Shown here: in pieces, positions 1-9,271 of the stretch
Numbering within the stretch: position 1 is the first letter of the stretch
How the letters are laid out: every line of letters begins with the position of its first letter
Assembly: GCA_963749115.1 (NCBI GenBank)
Contig: CAVVLP010000012.1
Span: 28,469-92,468, forward strand
Length of the DNA stretch: 64,000 bases
Direction of reading: 5' to 3'
Origin: SZUA-36 sp963749115
GTDB lineage: Bacteria; Pseudomonadota; Gammaproteobacteria; Xanthomonadales; SZUA-36
The notes under the pieces: generated by a model
Told to the model about the DNA's origin: nothing
The model's database searches: none
Seen by the model: the letters and a program-made list of their open reading frames with translations, nothing else
Translations under genes and position numbers: made by a program

Positions 1-1140
1 AATGAAGTTTCTGTAAGTGCGACCATTGAGCTCTACACCCTTCAAAAGCTTTTCCTTGATGTCGGGCGCACCGGCGATAGCAGCAAAGGTAGGCAGCCAA
101 TCTTCGTGTGAAACGATACCATTGAGGGTTACGCCTGCAGGGAAATGACCGGGCCAACGAATAAAGGCAGGCACACGGTAAGCACCTTCCCAGTTGGTGT
201 TCTTTTCACTGCGGAATGGCGTGGTGCCTGCATCGGGCCAGGAATTGTAGTGCACGCCGTTATCGGTGGAATACTGAACAATCGTGTTATCGGCAACACC
301 CAGCTCATCCAGTAATTTGAGGAACTCGCCAACATGCATATCGTGTTCAACCATGCCGTCGCCGTATTCATCTTGCCCCGAAAGACCTATATGTTCTTCC
401 TTTAAGTGGGTGCGAAAGTGCATGCGCGTGCCGTTCCACCAAACAAAAAATGGTATGTCAGCTTTGACCTGCTCTCTAATAAACTCCTTAGCAGCTGCAA
501 CAGTTTCATCATCAACTGTTTCCATGCGCTTTATGGTCAGCAAGCCAGTGTCTTCAATCTTCTGTCCACCCTTGCCATCAGCCCAGGAATGGATCACCCC
601 GCGCGGGCCAAACCTTTTGCGAAACTCGGGATCTTTCGGATAGTCTCTGTGCTCCGGTTCTTCTTCGGCATTCAAATGATAGAGATTGCCCATGAATTCG
701 TCGAAGCCGTGCATCGTCGGCAGATGCTCATCGAGATCGCCTAAGTGATTTTTGCCAAACTGGCCGGTGGCGTAACCCTGGCTTTTTAGTACCGTGGCCA
801 TCGTCACATCCGTTTTCTGCCAGCCTTCCTTCGCACCGGGTAAACCGACCTTGGTCATACCATTACGGATAGGGACACTACCACCGACAAAAGCCGCTCG
901 ACCTGCCGTGCAACTTTGTTGAGCGTAATAGTCAGTGAAACCTATGCCTTCTTTGGCAATGGTGTCAATGTTGGGCGTCATATAACCCATCATGCCGCGA
1001 GTGTTATGGCTGATATTTTCCATGCCAATATCATCACCCCATAAAACCAGGATGTTTGGCTTATCAGCCGCGATTAATGTCGAGCAAAAGGCCAGCATTA
1101 GCAGGCCGACAGGTAATGCAATAAGTTTTGTAGCTTTCAC
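1..1140 (-). CDS. Type I sulfatase (arylsulfatase A-like), 3' end outside window
   Basis: Probable exported hydrolase of sulfate esters. The N-terminus is a signal peptide ending about residue 25, followed by KPNILVLWGDDIG, the metal-binding Asp pair of the alkaline phosphatase/sulfatase fold. The formylglycine motif C-T-A-G-R lies near residue 77, so the enzyme would need maturation by a formylglycine-generating enzyme. A second metal-site segment (STDNGVHYNSW) follows. The start is a GTG at 1140 with a GGAGG ribosome site 7-8 nt upstream; no ATG fits the signal peptide as well. The reading frame stays open to base 1, so the C-terminal part is missing. The natural substrate cannot be told from sequence. 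Confidence 0.9.
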   Translation of the reverse strand, partial: MKATKLIALPVGLLMLAFCSTLIAADKPNILVLWGDDIGMENISHNTRGMMGYMTPNIDTIAKEGIGFTDYYAQQSCTAGRAAFVGGSVPIRNGMTKVGLPGAKEGWQKTDVTMATVLKSQGYATGQFGKNHLGDLDEHLPTMHGFDEFMGNLYHLNAEEEPEHRDYPKDPEFRKRFGPRGVIHSWADGKGGQKIEDTGLLTIKRMETVDDETVAAAKEFIREQVKADIPFFVWWNGTRMHFRTHLKEEHIGLSGQDEYGDGMVEHDMHVGEFLKLLDELGVADNTIVQYSTDNGVHYNSWPDAGTTPFRSEKNTNWEGAYRVPAFIRWPGHFPAGVTLNGIVSHEDWLPTFAAIAGAPDIKEKLLKGVELNGRTYRNFI

Positions 1141-1267
1141 AATATCATCCTCCGGGAAATACATTTGTTGATGTACTTTAATTGAAACACGTAAGACACC
1201 ACGTTAGCAATGACATTTCTGACCTTGCCTTCAACATTTGTGTTCAGGAGTGCTAGTTTGAGCGACC

Positions 1268-2113
1268 TCACTCATTCTCCAGCATTTCATCCATATTTTC
1301 TGAAAGGATGACCAGGCTCTGGCTACTCATGTCGAACATGCTGGTCATTGGCCGGTCCAGGTCAGTGATCAACATCATCACAGCCGAAAACGAGATGGCC
1401 AGCGTAAAGGTCGCAATCGGGCTGCGGCGTCCAATCAATCCCGCCTGGTAACCCATGACCAGCATTCCCAACAGCGCGGTCAGGTAAAGAGTAGCCCAAA
1501 CGATCCGTGAAATCCGGTTAGCCAGTTCAGCTTGCAGTCGCATATTGTGTATGTCGATCAAACCGACAACAGAAACCATGAAAGGACTGTTTCGCAAACT
1601 ACTCTGCTCTGGCCCGAGTTTGTTTTTCCCGTCTGCAATTGCCAGTTTCCACAATGCGCGCTGTATGGATTCGGACTCTTCTACAAGGGCGAGCACTTCA
1701 CTCCACTGATCAGGCTCGTTTAGCTCTTCCAGGGAAAGCCTGATGGCTACATATTCCCGCAACAGTTCCCGGGCCCGTTTGTGATCGGCTTGCCCGAGAA
1801 ACTCGGCATGGAGAAATGCGTTGTGGGCCAGCCTCGCTTCCTCCGCAAGATTGGCCACGCGTGTTTCGAAATGTGTCTGGGCCGTCGCAAAGGTGAAGGC
1901 GAGCATGAAAGCGAGCAGTCCAAGCGTGGCGCCCATGACAGCCCGCGCTTGCGATGCCTGTGCCTTGACTACTTTGCCATGACGCCGACTGCCCAGTCGA
2001 AAACCGATTTCAATAAATAAAATTAACACCGCCACCGTTAAGACAAACAGCAAAGTCAGGGAATACTGATCTGGAAACTGGGCGCTCTGAATGCTGACTA
2101 CAGTTTCTGTCAT
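1268..2113 (-). CDS. DUF4239 (bestrophin-like) membrane protein
   Basis: Inner-membrane protein of about 281 residues that matches the DUF4239 pattern. It has an N-terminal TM helix, then a second helix with the typical GLLAFMLAFTF segment, a soluble helical middle (EARLAHNAFLHAE...ARELLREYVAIR), and two C-terminal TM helices ending in the characteristic DLDRP motif. The family's function is not established. The ATG at 2113 is preferred because GAAGGA sits 6 nt upstream; the ATG at 2119 directly abuts that site. The gene stands alone, divergent from the DUF502 gene across a MITE. Confidence 0.8.
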   Translation of the reverse strand: MTETVVSIQSAQFPDQYSLTLLFVLTVAVLILFIEIGFRLGSRRHGKVVKAQASQARAVMGATLGLLAFMLAFTFATAQTHFETRVANLAEEARLAHNAFLHAEFLGQADHKRARELLREYVAIRLSLEELNEPDQWSEVLALVEESESIQRALWKLAIADGKNKLGPEQSSLRNSPFMVSVVGLIDIHNMRLQAELANRISRIVWATLYLTALLGMLVMGYQAGLIGRRSPIATFTLAISFSAVMMLITDLDRPMTSMFDMSSQSLVILSENMDEMLENE

Positions 2114-2281
2114 TACCATTCCTTCAGTGAATTGATGTTGCTGAATCCTGGCTACAAAATCGCCTGAGAGTTCTTTTTGCTGTCAATCGCCAGACACGGA
2201 TTATAACAATAAATTATCTATCCTTTCGGAGAATGGACGGCGGCCGACAGCATTATCGCGCTAACGTGGCAGATCAAGCTG

Positions 2282-2493
2282 CTAGGAGCCTGTCCGAGAA
2301 TAGAGACCCTACTGCGGACAAGGTGAATTGATGCGCAGCATCAAGAGAAGGTGCCCTGGGGTAAAAGCCATTTTGGCCGATTTTTCCGCTCATTTTCGTT
2401 AAATATGAGTAACTATTCGCCTCAAAGGATCAAAAAAATGGACTCAAAATGGCTTCCCCTCGCTACGGCTTCTATTTTCGGACAGGCTCCTAG
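2282..2493. mobile_element. MITE-like element with 22-bp terminal inverted repeats
   Basis: The two ends (2282-2303 and 2472-2493) are inverted copies with one mismatch; the core is GGAGCCTGTCCGARAATAG. Each outer edge is CTAG, which may be a duplicated 4-bp target. Inside, AAGCCATTTTG (2365-2375) and CAAAATGGCTT (2445-2455) form a second inverted pair, so the 212-bp unit could fold into a long hairpin. It holds no transposase. I cannot name the parent IS family with confidence. It separates two divergent membrane-protein genes and may alter the DUF502 promoter. Confidence 0.75.
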
Positions 2494-2581
2494 GATCGAA
2501 CCTATCGCCCCAAGACCTGTAAACTGTTACGGAACCGTGCGCTGGTGCATTGAGGCGAACCAACATGACTGGAGTGTCGAC

Positions 2582-3172
2582 ATGAAAGCAATCTTCGAAT
2601 TTATTAAAACCTGCCTGCTCGGCGGCATGTTCGTATTGTTGCCCCTGCTTATCTTTTATCTACTGTCTTCCGAACTCATCGATGTCATCGTCGCGCTGGC
2701 GACCCCGATCGCCGGTCTTTTCCCCGACGAGACCTTCGCCAAACTCAGCGACCCGATGTTCGTTGCAATCCCGCTGTTACTGGTCACTTCGTTCGTCTTC
2801 GGGCTTGCATTACGGTCGCGGACGTTGACCCGGGCCGGGAACTGGATTGAACGCACGACGTTGATGCGCCTGCCGCTATACAACGCGGTAAAGCGTCTGA
2901 GTCAGGGCCTGACCGGTGCCGGGACTGGGCGCGCATTCAAAAGCGGGCTTCTGCACGGCAAAGACGGCACCTCGGAGCTGGTCTATATCATCGAAGAACA
3001 CGCCGACGGCAAGCTGACCCTCCTGGTGCCCCTGGCCCCGGCAGGGTTTACCGGCGCGGTGAAAATCGTGCCCGGCGAGCAGGTAACCCGGCTGAACGCC
3101 AATGTTGGCGAGGCCAGCGAAGTCATTGCCCACTGGGGCGTAGGCATGTCGGACCTGCTTAGATCCCCGTGA
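2582..3172 (+). CDS. DUF502 family membrane protein
   Basis: Protein of about 196 residues with two N-terminal TM helices (residues about 10-40 and 60-80) and a soluble C-terminal domain. The segments PLYNAVKRL and VPLAPAGFTGAVKIVPGE are typical of DUF502, a family of unknown function common in proteobacteria. The open frame extends upstream into the MITE, but the ATG at 2582 is chosen because GGAG lies 7 nt before it and the protein then begins at the conserved hydrophobic segment. It is transcribed away from the DUF4239 gene. Confidence 0.85.
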   Translation: MKAIFEFIKTCLLGGMFVLLPLLIFYLLSSELIDVIVALATPIAGLFPDETFAKLSDPMFVAIPLLLVTSFVFGLALRSRTLTRAGNWIERTTLMRLPLYNAVKRLSQGLTGAGTGRAFKSGLLHGKDGTSELVYIIEEHADGKLTLLVPLAPAGFTGAVKIVPGEQVTRLNANVGEASEVIAHWGVGMSDLLRSP

Positions 3173-3328
3173 TCGCCTTGAGCCTGCTCGCGCCGACAAA
3201 GCCCTAAAAGCCAGTAGGGCAACATCTAATCCATATCTTACAAAAATCAACTAAACAGTTTCTGTGGGGCGAGTTATGGAGGGTTGTATTCTTGTTTTTA
3301 TATTTTAGCAAATGCTGTTTTCATCGTA

Positions 3329-3357
3329 GCCAAGGGGGGGTAGAGTACCCCCTTGGC
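3329..3357. other. Strong GC-rich hairpin upstream of the MscS gene
   Basis: GCCAAGGGGG (3329-3338) pairs perfectly with CCCCCTTGGC (3348-3357), and GGTA/TACC can extend the stem inward past a bulge. It lies 40 bp before the MscS start and 156 bp after the DUF502 stop. No T-run follows, so it is not a standard intrinsic terminator; it could be a 5'-leader structure or a factor-dependent terminator. Confidence 0.4.
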
Positions 3358-3397
3358 ACTTTACATTGGCCCCAGAACTCACCATAGGTTATAGCAA

Positions 3398-5002
3398 ATG
3401 AAAATTAATCTGCGGAAGTTATGTGTGTTGGCAATTATTGCCTTCTTTTTGGTCAACTGCCTGCCCGTGCAAGCGCAGGAGCAAGCAACCGAAACCACGG
3501 TAGTTGTACCCATTACCGTGGATAAGGGCCCGGAAGATGCGCTGGACAGGGGAAACCCGAGAAGTAGCATCGTTGGTTACCTGACCACTGCGTCCGAGTT
3601 CAATTGGGAGAAGGCCGCAGAATATCTTGACCTTCGCAATCTGCCGCCTGATATCCAGGAAGTTGGCGGGCCCGAACTGGCCAGGCAATTCAATCATGTC
3701 GTGTCACGTTCAGTGTGGCTGGATCGACTCAGTGTCAGCGACAGTCCCCAGGGCTTGCAGGGTGACGATCTGCCGGCCTATCGGGATGAACTTATGAGGA
3801 TCCCCGGGGAGGATGGTGAAATCCCGATCTGGATGCAACAAGTCCCGCGAGTCGATGGAGTCATGATATGGAAGTTGTCCAACCGCTCGGTCGCACGAAT
3901 CCCTGAACTATATGATTTGTACAGTTACCCGGCACCGATAGAAAAAGTCCGGGGCTGGTTTCCAGATGACGTTTCCTTCCTGGGGCTGGAGGCCTTTAAA
4001 TGGTTCATTATCATTGTTGTTGCACTGGTTAGCTGGCCGGTTTTTTACCTTATCGGACTTTTATTGACACGGTTATTCAGTTCACCCAAAGATGATATGT
4101 ATCCACTCGTCAGGAATATTTTCACCGGACCGGCGGTGCTTATTGGCATCCTGTTCACTACAGGTATTACCTCAGAACGATTAGGCCTCGGCGCATATGC
4201 GCAACAGGTTATGCAAGCGAGAACACTGTTTACTCTGGCCCTCGTCTGGGTGCTATGGTCTGTCATCAACCTGGTCAAGTCTTACCAACAGGAAAAACTG
4301 AACAAGCTGGGTCGACCGGGGGCTGCAAAACTGCTGCAACCGCTGACAACCCTCGTCAAAATTTTGATTTTTGTTTTCGGCCTGCTTTTCTGGCTAAACA
4401 ACATCGGCGTTAATATTACAGCCGTACTGGCCGGTCTCGGTGTCGGCGGCCTGGCCGTCGCCCTGGCCCTGCAAAAACCTATCGAAGACATGATGGGTGC
4501 CTTGACCATTTTTTCCCAGGCATCACTGCGGGTGGGGGATTTCTGTCGTTATGGCACGGAAATGGGCACCGTTGAAGATATCGGATTAAGAACCACCCGG
4601 CTACGCACGCTGACGAACACCGTGGTGTCAGTACCCAATGCGCGTATCGCGTCGGTAGAAGTCGAAAATCTGTCCTACCGGACAAAAATACGTTACTGGC
4701 CAACGCTGCGTTTACGCCACGACACGACAGAGGAACAGATGCGGGCCATCATGGACAGGATTACAGAATCACTCGAGCAAAACGAACAGGTTTATGAAGA
4801 TCCTTTACGTGTGCGATTCACTGACTTTGATAATGACGCTATTTTGATCAAGGTCCACTCTTTCATAAAAACGACTGATTACGCCGTTTTTCTAGGCATT
4901 GCAGAGGACATCAATTTCCAGATCAAGGAAATCGTTAAGTCTGCGGGTGCTTCCTTTGCACTTCCCGGCAGAACCATCTATATGGAAGGAGACAAAGCAT
5001 AA
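3398..5002 (+). CDS. MscS-family mechanosensitive ion channel
   Basis: Small-conductance mechanosensitive channel type protein of 534 residues. An exported N-terminus with a signal peptide (cleavage near residue 26) and about 150 periplasmic residues precede four or more TM helices. The pore helix is clear (GLGVGGLAVALALQKP, near residues 345-360). It is followed by the beta domain with GTVEDIGLRTTRLRT and VPNA, diagnostic of MscS. The length places it with the larger YbiO/YnaI-like members rather than classic 286-residue MscS. The family role is release of solutes on hypo-osmotic shock. It is monocistronic. Confidence 0.92.
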   Translation: MKINLRKLCVLAIIAFFLVNCLPVQAQEQATETTVVVPITVDKGPEDALDRGNPRSSIVGYLTTASEFNWEKAAEYLDLRNLPPDIQEVGGPELARQFNHVVSRSVWLDRLSVSDSPQGLQGDDLPAYRDELMRIPGEDGEIPIWMQQVPRVDGVMIWKLSNRSVARIPELYDLYSYPAPIEKVRGWFPDDVSFLGLEAFKWFIIIVVALVSWPVFYLIGLLLTRLFSSPKDDMYPLVRNIFTGPAVLIGILFTTGITSERLGLGAYAQQVMQARTLFTLALVWVLWSVINLVKSYQQEKLNKLGRPGAAKLLQPLTTLVKILIFVFGLLFWLNNIGVNITAVLAGLGVGGLAVALALQKPIEDMMGALTIFSQASLRVGDFCRYGTEMGTVEDIGLRTTRLRTLTNTVVSVPNARIASVEVENLSYRTKIRYWPTLRLRHDTTEEQMRAIMDRITESLEQNEQVYEDPLRVRFTDFDNDAILIKVHSFIKTTDYAVFLGIAEDINFQIKEIVKSAGASFALPGRTIYMEGDKA

Positions 5003-5121
5003 TTGAGAGTAAAGGGGCCGGGTACATTATTTAGTAATGACTGCAGTTGGCCGCAACCCGCTATACACCAAAACTTGAGCCGAGGTGCCGATTCTGAACG
5101 CTAAGCAGCTATAAGCCAAGT

Positions 5122-5391
5122 GTGTTTTTCAGCAATTCGATGGATTGGACTCGGCCAGAAGGGGACATCGCTGGCGGTTACCACCGCTACCTTGACGGCA
5201 AGCCCCGCTATGACGGCGTCCGGAGCTTCCTCGCTTCCCGTAACATCGAGTTGCCGGCGGGCGATCCCTCGGACCCTCCGGGCACAACCACGGTCTGTGC
5301 CCTCGGCAATCGCAAGAACGCGCCGACGGTGCTGGCCGCCGCTGGGATTACCGAGCGTTTCGGGACCGTCGTAAAGGAGTCAGAGCCCTTT
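5122..5391 (+). pseudogene. Decayed fragment of a HAD hydrolase (beta-phosphoglucomutase-like)
   Basis: The frame reads RPEGDIAGGYHRYLDGKPRY, then DGVRSFLASRNIELP, DPPGTTTV and ALGNRKN, which resembles the cap region of beta-phosphoglucomutase-type hydrolases. It then jumps directly to TVLAAAGITERF, a segment that in family members lies well downstream, so an internal deletion is likely. Neither the N-terminal DxD nor the C-terminal core is present. The stretch is clearly GC-richer than its neighbours, consistent with acquired DNA. The fragment ends inside one arm of a 19-bp inverted repeat. Confidence 0.55.
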
Positions 5392-5454
5392 AACGATTTT
5401 CACCCGTATCAGACAACGTCAGTTCGTTGTCAGAAAAAGGGCTCTGACCCCTTT
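5373..5454. repeat. 19-bp inverted repeat pair (GGGTCAGAGCCCTTT type)
   Basis: AAAGGAGTCAGAGCCCTTT (5373-5391) and AAAGGGCTCTGACCCCTTT (5436-5454) are inverted copies with one mismatch. A smaller palindrome, GACAACG/CGTTGTC, lies between them. The layout resembles REP/BIME-like sequences or the ends of small mobile elements found between gammaproteobacterial genes. No transposase is present. Confidence 0.6.
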
Positions 5455-5551
5455 CATTAGGTTAAAATCAAATAAATCAGGATTTGGTTAAGATCCCATT
5501 CAGGGAATATCTTTATAATCATTGCCATCCACTAAAAATTGAGCAAAAAAA

Positions 5552-7069
5552 ATGTTCCGGCTAATCATATTTGCATTGCTGTTAGTTGCCTTGTCACCCG
5601 CACATGCTGGTATCTACTGTGGTAAAACCGGTTTTCCAATTGGTGGACACATTGGTATTCCAAACCCGGCATCGAACCTGAGTCTTGTGCAAATCGCCTG
5701 GCTGCCGGATGACGAAGAAATGCGCTACCGTTACCAGGAGGTGGTCGACGTTGACTGGCAAAAACAATCAATCAGCCAAGTCTATCTATATGATGGTGCG
5801 TTACCTGGTGTTGTCGAACACGACATTGGAGAAGCCGAGTTGCTCAGTAGTAGTAATTTTTCTACCGGTCACCTGGACCTGCGCTTCTGTATGCCTCATG
5901 ATCCTGAATCATCCCGTGGTCTGATTTTCGCTCACTACGGTACAGACCGTTCGAAGCTCCCTCTTGTTGTGCCATTTCGCTGGCAATGGGTGGATGACGG
6001 TCTATGGTTTTCATCGGTTGTGAATGAAGCAATCTCGGGTTTAATCGTCAGTTCATTCAACGATGTAATCGTTCATGATGTGACCGATGATGTAGAAAGA
6101 GCAACCGGTGTGCGTCCACCGAGATACCTGGCTGAATCACTGATACAACAAAATCTTCGACCGACAACCGATCTTGTGTTTCGCGACCAGGCCCTTTTAT
6201 TTGGTGGGCACAACGCCCTCGTTATCGGTAACCAGATTGTCATTCTTGGCGACAATGCCTCGTTGACAGCTGTACATTCTGTTAATGATGTCTACAGCAA
6301 TGATCAGTCGATAATGGGTGATAATTATGTTTTGACCAATCTGGAAACGTTTATTGGACCGATCTCAATTGAGGCCCATGGTGTAAGGCGACCGGCAATC
6401 ATTGTCGATGGACGTGCTGATTTTGAAGCGACAGTCTCAAACTGTGTAGATGGTGTCAGCAATGTGTCAGCACATATGATTTATGCTTCAGAGTTATCAG
6501 GTGACATAAGCTTAGAGACTCTAAGTCCACGGTCGACAGTGACCAGTGATCATCAGAGCATTACCGCTGAAATAGCGTGTGATACTTCGTATGAAATAGA
6601 GGCTTCACGAAAAATATTTAAAAATGCCAACCACGGGAAACTGGTTAATGTTGACGAGTCCACGGCGTTGATCAAGTTTAATTCTCCCACACGTTATTTT
6701 ATAAACATGATATACACTCTCGAAAACCCACCTTTTCTTGCCTTTCCAACCGGACCATCTGGTATTGATGTTGATCTGATCAAAAAAATATGGGGAGTCT
6801 CCGATATTGAAACTCTACGCGGTAAAACAAAATATTTCTGTGACCCGCCAGGTGATGAAGTTGTTGATTCAATCGATGAAATCGTGACCAATGCATACGC
6901 ACGTTTAACCGACCTGGAGCGAGAGTCGTTACAGATGGAAGGTTACTTGTTTGATGACAGTGATGGAGATGGTTCTATCTGCAACAGTGGTGAACTGAAC
7001 GATTACCCTTACCGATATGTAAAACAGATCGAATTGTGGGTGACACCTAACATAGCCCCGGTTCAGTAG
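5552..7069 (+). CDS. Exported protein of unknown function
   Basis: I do not recognise this 505-residue protein. A clear signal peptide (cleavage after AHA, residue 19) sends it to the periplasm or outside. The mature part is rich in beta-strand-like segments and acidic residues. Near the C-terminus the run DDSDGDGSICNSGEL resembles a Ca2+-binding DxDxDG loop (EF-hand or dockerin-like). Codon use and a fairly low GC content differ slightly from the flanking channel and efflux genes. It is a single gene with long intergenic DNA on both sides. Confidence 0.7.
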   Translation: MFRLIIFALLLVALSPAHAGIYCGKTGFPIGGHIGIPNPASNLSLVQIAWLPDDEEMRYRYQEVVDVDWQKQSISQVYLYDGALPGVVEHDIGEAELLSSSNFSTGHLDLRFCMPHDPESSRGLIFAHYGTDRSKLPLVVPFRWQWVDDGLWFSSVVNEAISGLIVSSFNDVIVHDVTDDVERATGVRPPRYLAESLIQQNLRPTTDLVFRDQALLFGGHNALVIGNQIVILGDNASLTAVHSVNDVYSNDQSIMGDNYVLTNLETFIGPISIEAHGVRRPAIIVDGRADFEATVSNCVDGVSNVSAHMIYASELSGDISLETLSPRSTVTSDHQSITAEIACDTSYEIEASRKIFKNANHGKLVNVDESTALIKFNSPTRYFINMIYTLENPPFLAFPTGPSGIDVDLIKKIWGVSDIETLRGKTKYFCDPPGDEVVDSIDEIVTNAYARLTDLERESLQMEGYLFDDSDGDGSICNSGELNDYPYRYVKQIELWVTPNIAPVQ

Positions 7070-7953
7070 TGAACTGGTTGCTGGGTCATTCTTACCGCTC
7101 TGCCAATGTCTGTCATCAAATATCCACCCCATTGGGGGCGAGCGTAATTCCTGGCCCGGATAGCAACAGGATAAAAGGGGCAGAATAAACCTTTCCTCTA
7201 TCCACAGGGTTGTTTTAATCAGCCTGTATTTGGCCGACTCCGGAAGCCCACCTAGCTGAAAAACAAACCTTAAGGATGACTGCTTTCTGGCGAAGACCAG
7301 TCGTACTTCCCGAGCGAGTGTTTAGAGTAGAAAACAGCCAGAAGTAGAACTTTGTTTTGCCATTGTCGCCAACTTCTACTTCCCGACCCAGAACGGGAAC
7401 AACATGATGAATCAATGACTTCGGTATAAAGTTAACATTTATTGCTCTATCCTTGAAATATTTGCCAGAACCACAGTTTCGGTAGATAGCGAGCTTGTCA
7501 AAACGAGTTACAGATACCCAATTCTCGATTTCGATAGTGATCGACCAACTGTCGCTGAACCATCAAACGTAATCGCAAGAAACAAAAAAATGCCCGGACA
7601 CTGCGTGTTGTGCTTTTTTAAAAACGCAATTGATGAATTGATGGCTCGAAAGCAGGTCACGGTGATAACAATTCTCAGAAGCTAAATGGGCCCAAACCCT
7701 GCGTATTTGTTGAAGGATGTAGAGCCAGGTGCGGCCCTTTTTCAGCCTCGAATAAGGCGGCTGCAAGCGGAGCGCCAATCCACCGAACGTCTGGTTAGAG
7801 ATACTAAAGAGTATCGGTTGAGTGCTAAATTAGATTAGTCCATAAACGTGAGATGTAAAATTTTTACCTCCTTCGTTTAAATTTAGAAACAGTACCGGAA
7901 AACTCACGCCAGTCCGCATCATCTCTTAACGGGTCATATGGGTGTTACTCAAG
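7070..7953. other. Long intergenic stretch, possible gene remnant
   Basis: No convincing gene is visible in these roughly 880 bp. On the minus strand, 7562 to 7215 is an open frame of about 116 codons without a start (reads IENWVSVTRFDKLAIYRN and VVPVLGREVEVGDNGK), which looks protein-like but matches no family I know. It may be the tail of a decayed gene. The rest is AT-rich with no clear repeats. Confidence 0.3.
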
Positions 7954-8991
7954 TTACTTTTCAAATGCTTTCTTTTCCTGCAGCAACATGTTACCTCTGC
8001 GCATGGCGAAAAAAGCCACAAGCACGAGCAATCCCGCCAAGCCAATAACACCCCATCGGGAGAGCACTGGGACCGGGGAATCCACAGCCGTGGGAACCGC
8101 GTAAGCGAATGCTTCAACATCATAATTAGGGCTGGGGTTCCCCATATCGTAGGGCCCGACAGCGGTTCCCTCAGCGGTTTCGGTGTTAATGGTCAGCAGT
8201 CCTTCAAAGCTGCCACTCGCATTATCGCCGATAGCCCCTTGATCACCCAGAGCACCATACAAAATGCCCTCCGCGGAAAAGCCTATATCCTCGATATCAT
8301 CGAAACCGGTGTACCCTGAAATGCCGTCGACGCCACCTATGAGGGTTATATCGCCGGTGGTCAGGTCTATCGTAACGAGATAACTCGGTTTCGCATAACC
8401 GCCAATAACCCCATAAAGCGTACCAGTTTTCGGGTGAAATGAGATCCCGTCTACATGTGGATCAGCCCCGGTAAAATCTGGCGGGATGGGGCTGGGGTTC
8501 TTCAGTTTAACTACAAGTGTCACAACGCCAGTGTCCTTATCGACTATGTAGAGCGTGCCCGGTTCGTCATCAAACTTCTGATCCTTGTTAAGAGCGTAAA
8601 GTGTTCCGTCAGGCGAAAAAGCCAGGCCATCTGCATCCCAAAGTCCTATATCATCATTTATAACGGTTGTGGTAGCCGTGTCGGGATCAATGGTGATGAG
8701 GGCCGTTTGGCCACCTTCACCGGCCACATTAAACAAAATCAAACTCTTGGGATCAATCGCCAGGTTCTCGCCACCTCCCGGAGTGACCGAGCCAATCCAC
8801 TCGAGAATTTCGCCGCTAGTGCTGCTTATACGACCAAGGTTGTCGCTAAATCCGTCTGCAATCACAAAAGAATCGCCTGGTTCAAGGGCTAATGCCGTTT
8901 TTTCTACCACTAAGAAAAGTGAGAGCGTTGAAATCGTCCATAATACAAACATGAAATGAAACTGCTTCGATACTTTGGATGACTTCGTCAT
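7954..8991 (-). CDS. IPTL-CTERM sorted surface protein with propeller-like repeats
   Basis: Exported protein of about 345 residues. The N-terminal signal peptide is followed by repeats of the form TGTLYGVIGG, GTLYALNKD and SAEGILYGALGD, typical of beta-propeller blades. The C-terminus is a textbook sorting signal: VPVLSRWGVIGLAG, a TM helix, then MRR. This is the IPTL-CTERM class processed by an exosortase-type transpeptidase; no exosortase gene is in the window. The ATG at 8991 is chosen because GGAGA lies 6-7 nt upstream; an ATG 18 nt earlier has no ribosome site. Confidence 0.85.
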   Translation of the reverse strand: MTKSSKVSKQFHFMFVLWTISTLSLFLVVEKTALALEPGDSFVIADGFSDNLGRISSTSGEILEWIGSVTPGGGENLAIDPKSLILFNVAGEGGQTALITIDPDTATTTVINDDIGLWDADGLAFSPDGTLYALNKDQKFDDEPGTLYIVDKDTGVVTLVVKLKNPSPIPPDFTGADPHVDGISFHPKTGTLYGVIGGYAKPSYLVTIDLTTGDITLIGGVDGISGYTGFDDIEDIGFSAEGILYGALGDQGAIGDNASGSFEGLLTINTETAEGTAVGPYDMGNPSPNYDVEAFAYAVPTAVDSPVPVLSRWGVIGLAGLLVLVAFFAMRRGNMLLQEKKAFEK

Positions 8992-9271
8992 GGGCATTCT
9001 CCAGTCCATTATCCCAAAAGTGACCTAAGAGTATATGCAGCATTAAAGCCCTATGCCATGAAATTCGCGCCAATTGAGCACCCTTTCACCTCGGCTGATT
9101 CCACCCTGCTGGACGAGCGATGCCCTACCGCACAAAAGCACCAATCTCCGCTGTTGGCCGTTTTCTGCCTTGGGTACTCGCTTGAAGCTTGAGTCTGGTT
9201 TTACTCTGGCACTTTACGTTGACCACTTATTTCCGCTGGCGCTCAAGTTTCTATAATGCACTTTCATAAAA

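Noticed and set aside
129..371. Minus-strand ORF inside the sulfatase region
   Set aside because: Shadow frame; the sulfatase frame is continuous through it.
3354..3369. TGGCACTTTACATTGG before the MscS gene as a sigma-54 promoter
   Set aside because: The GG to TTG distance is one base too long; a nearly identical string at 9207-9222 has the same fault. Spacing is strict for RpoN.
9020..9060. Sigma-54 site upstream of the IPTL-CTERM gene (TTGGCGCG and TGGCATA strings)
   Set aside because: Neither has a GC or TG at the -12 position, and no activator palindrome is present.
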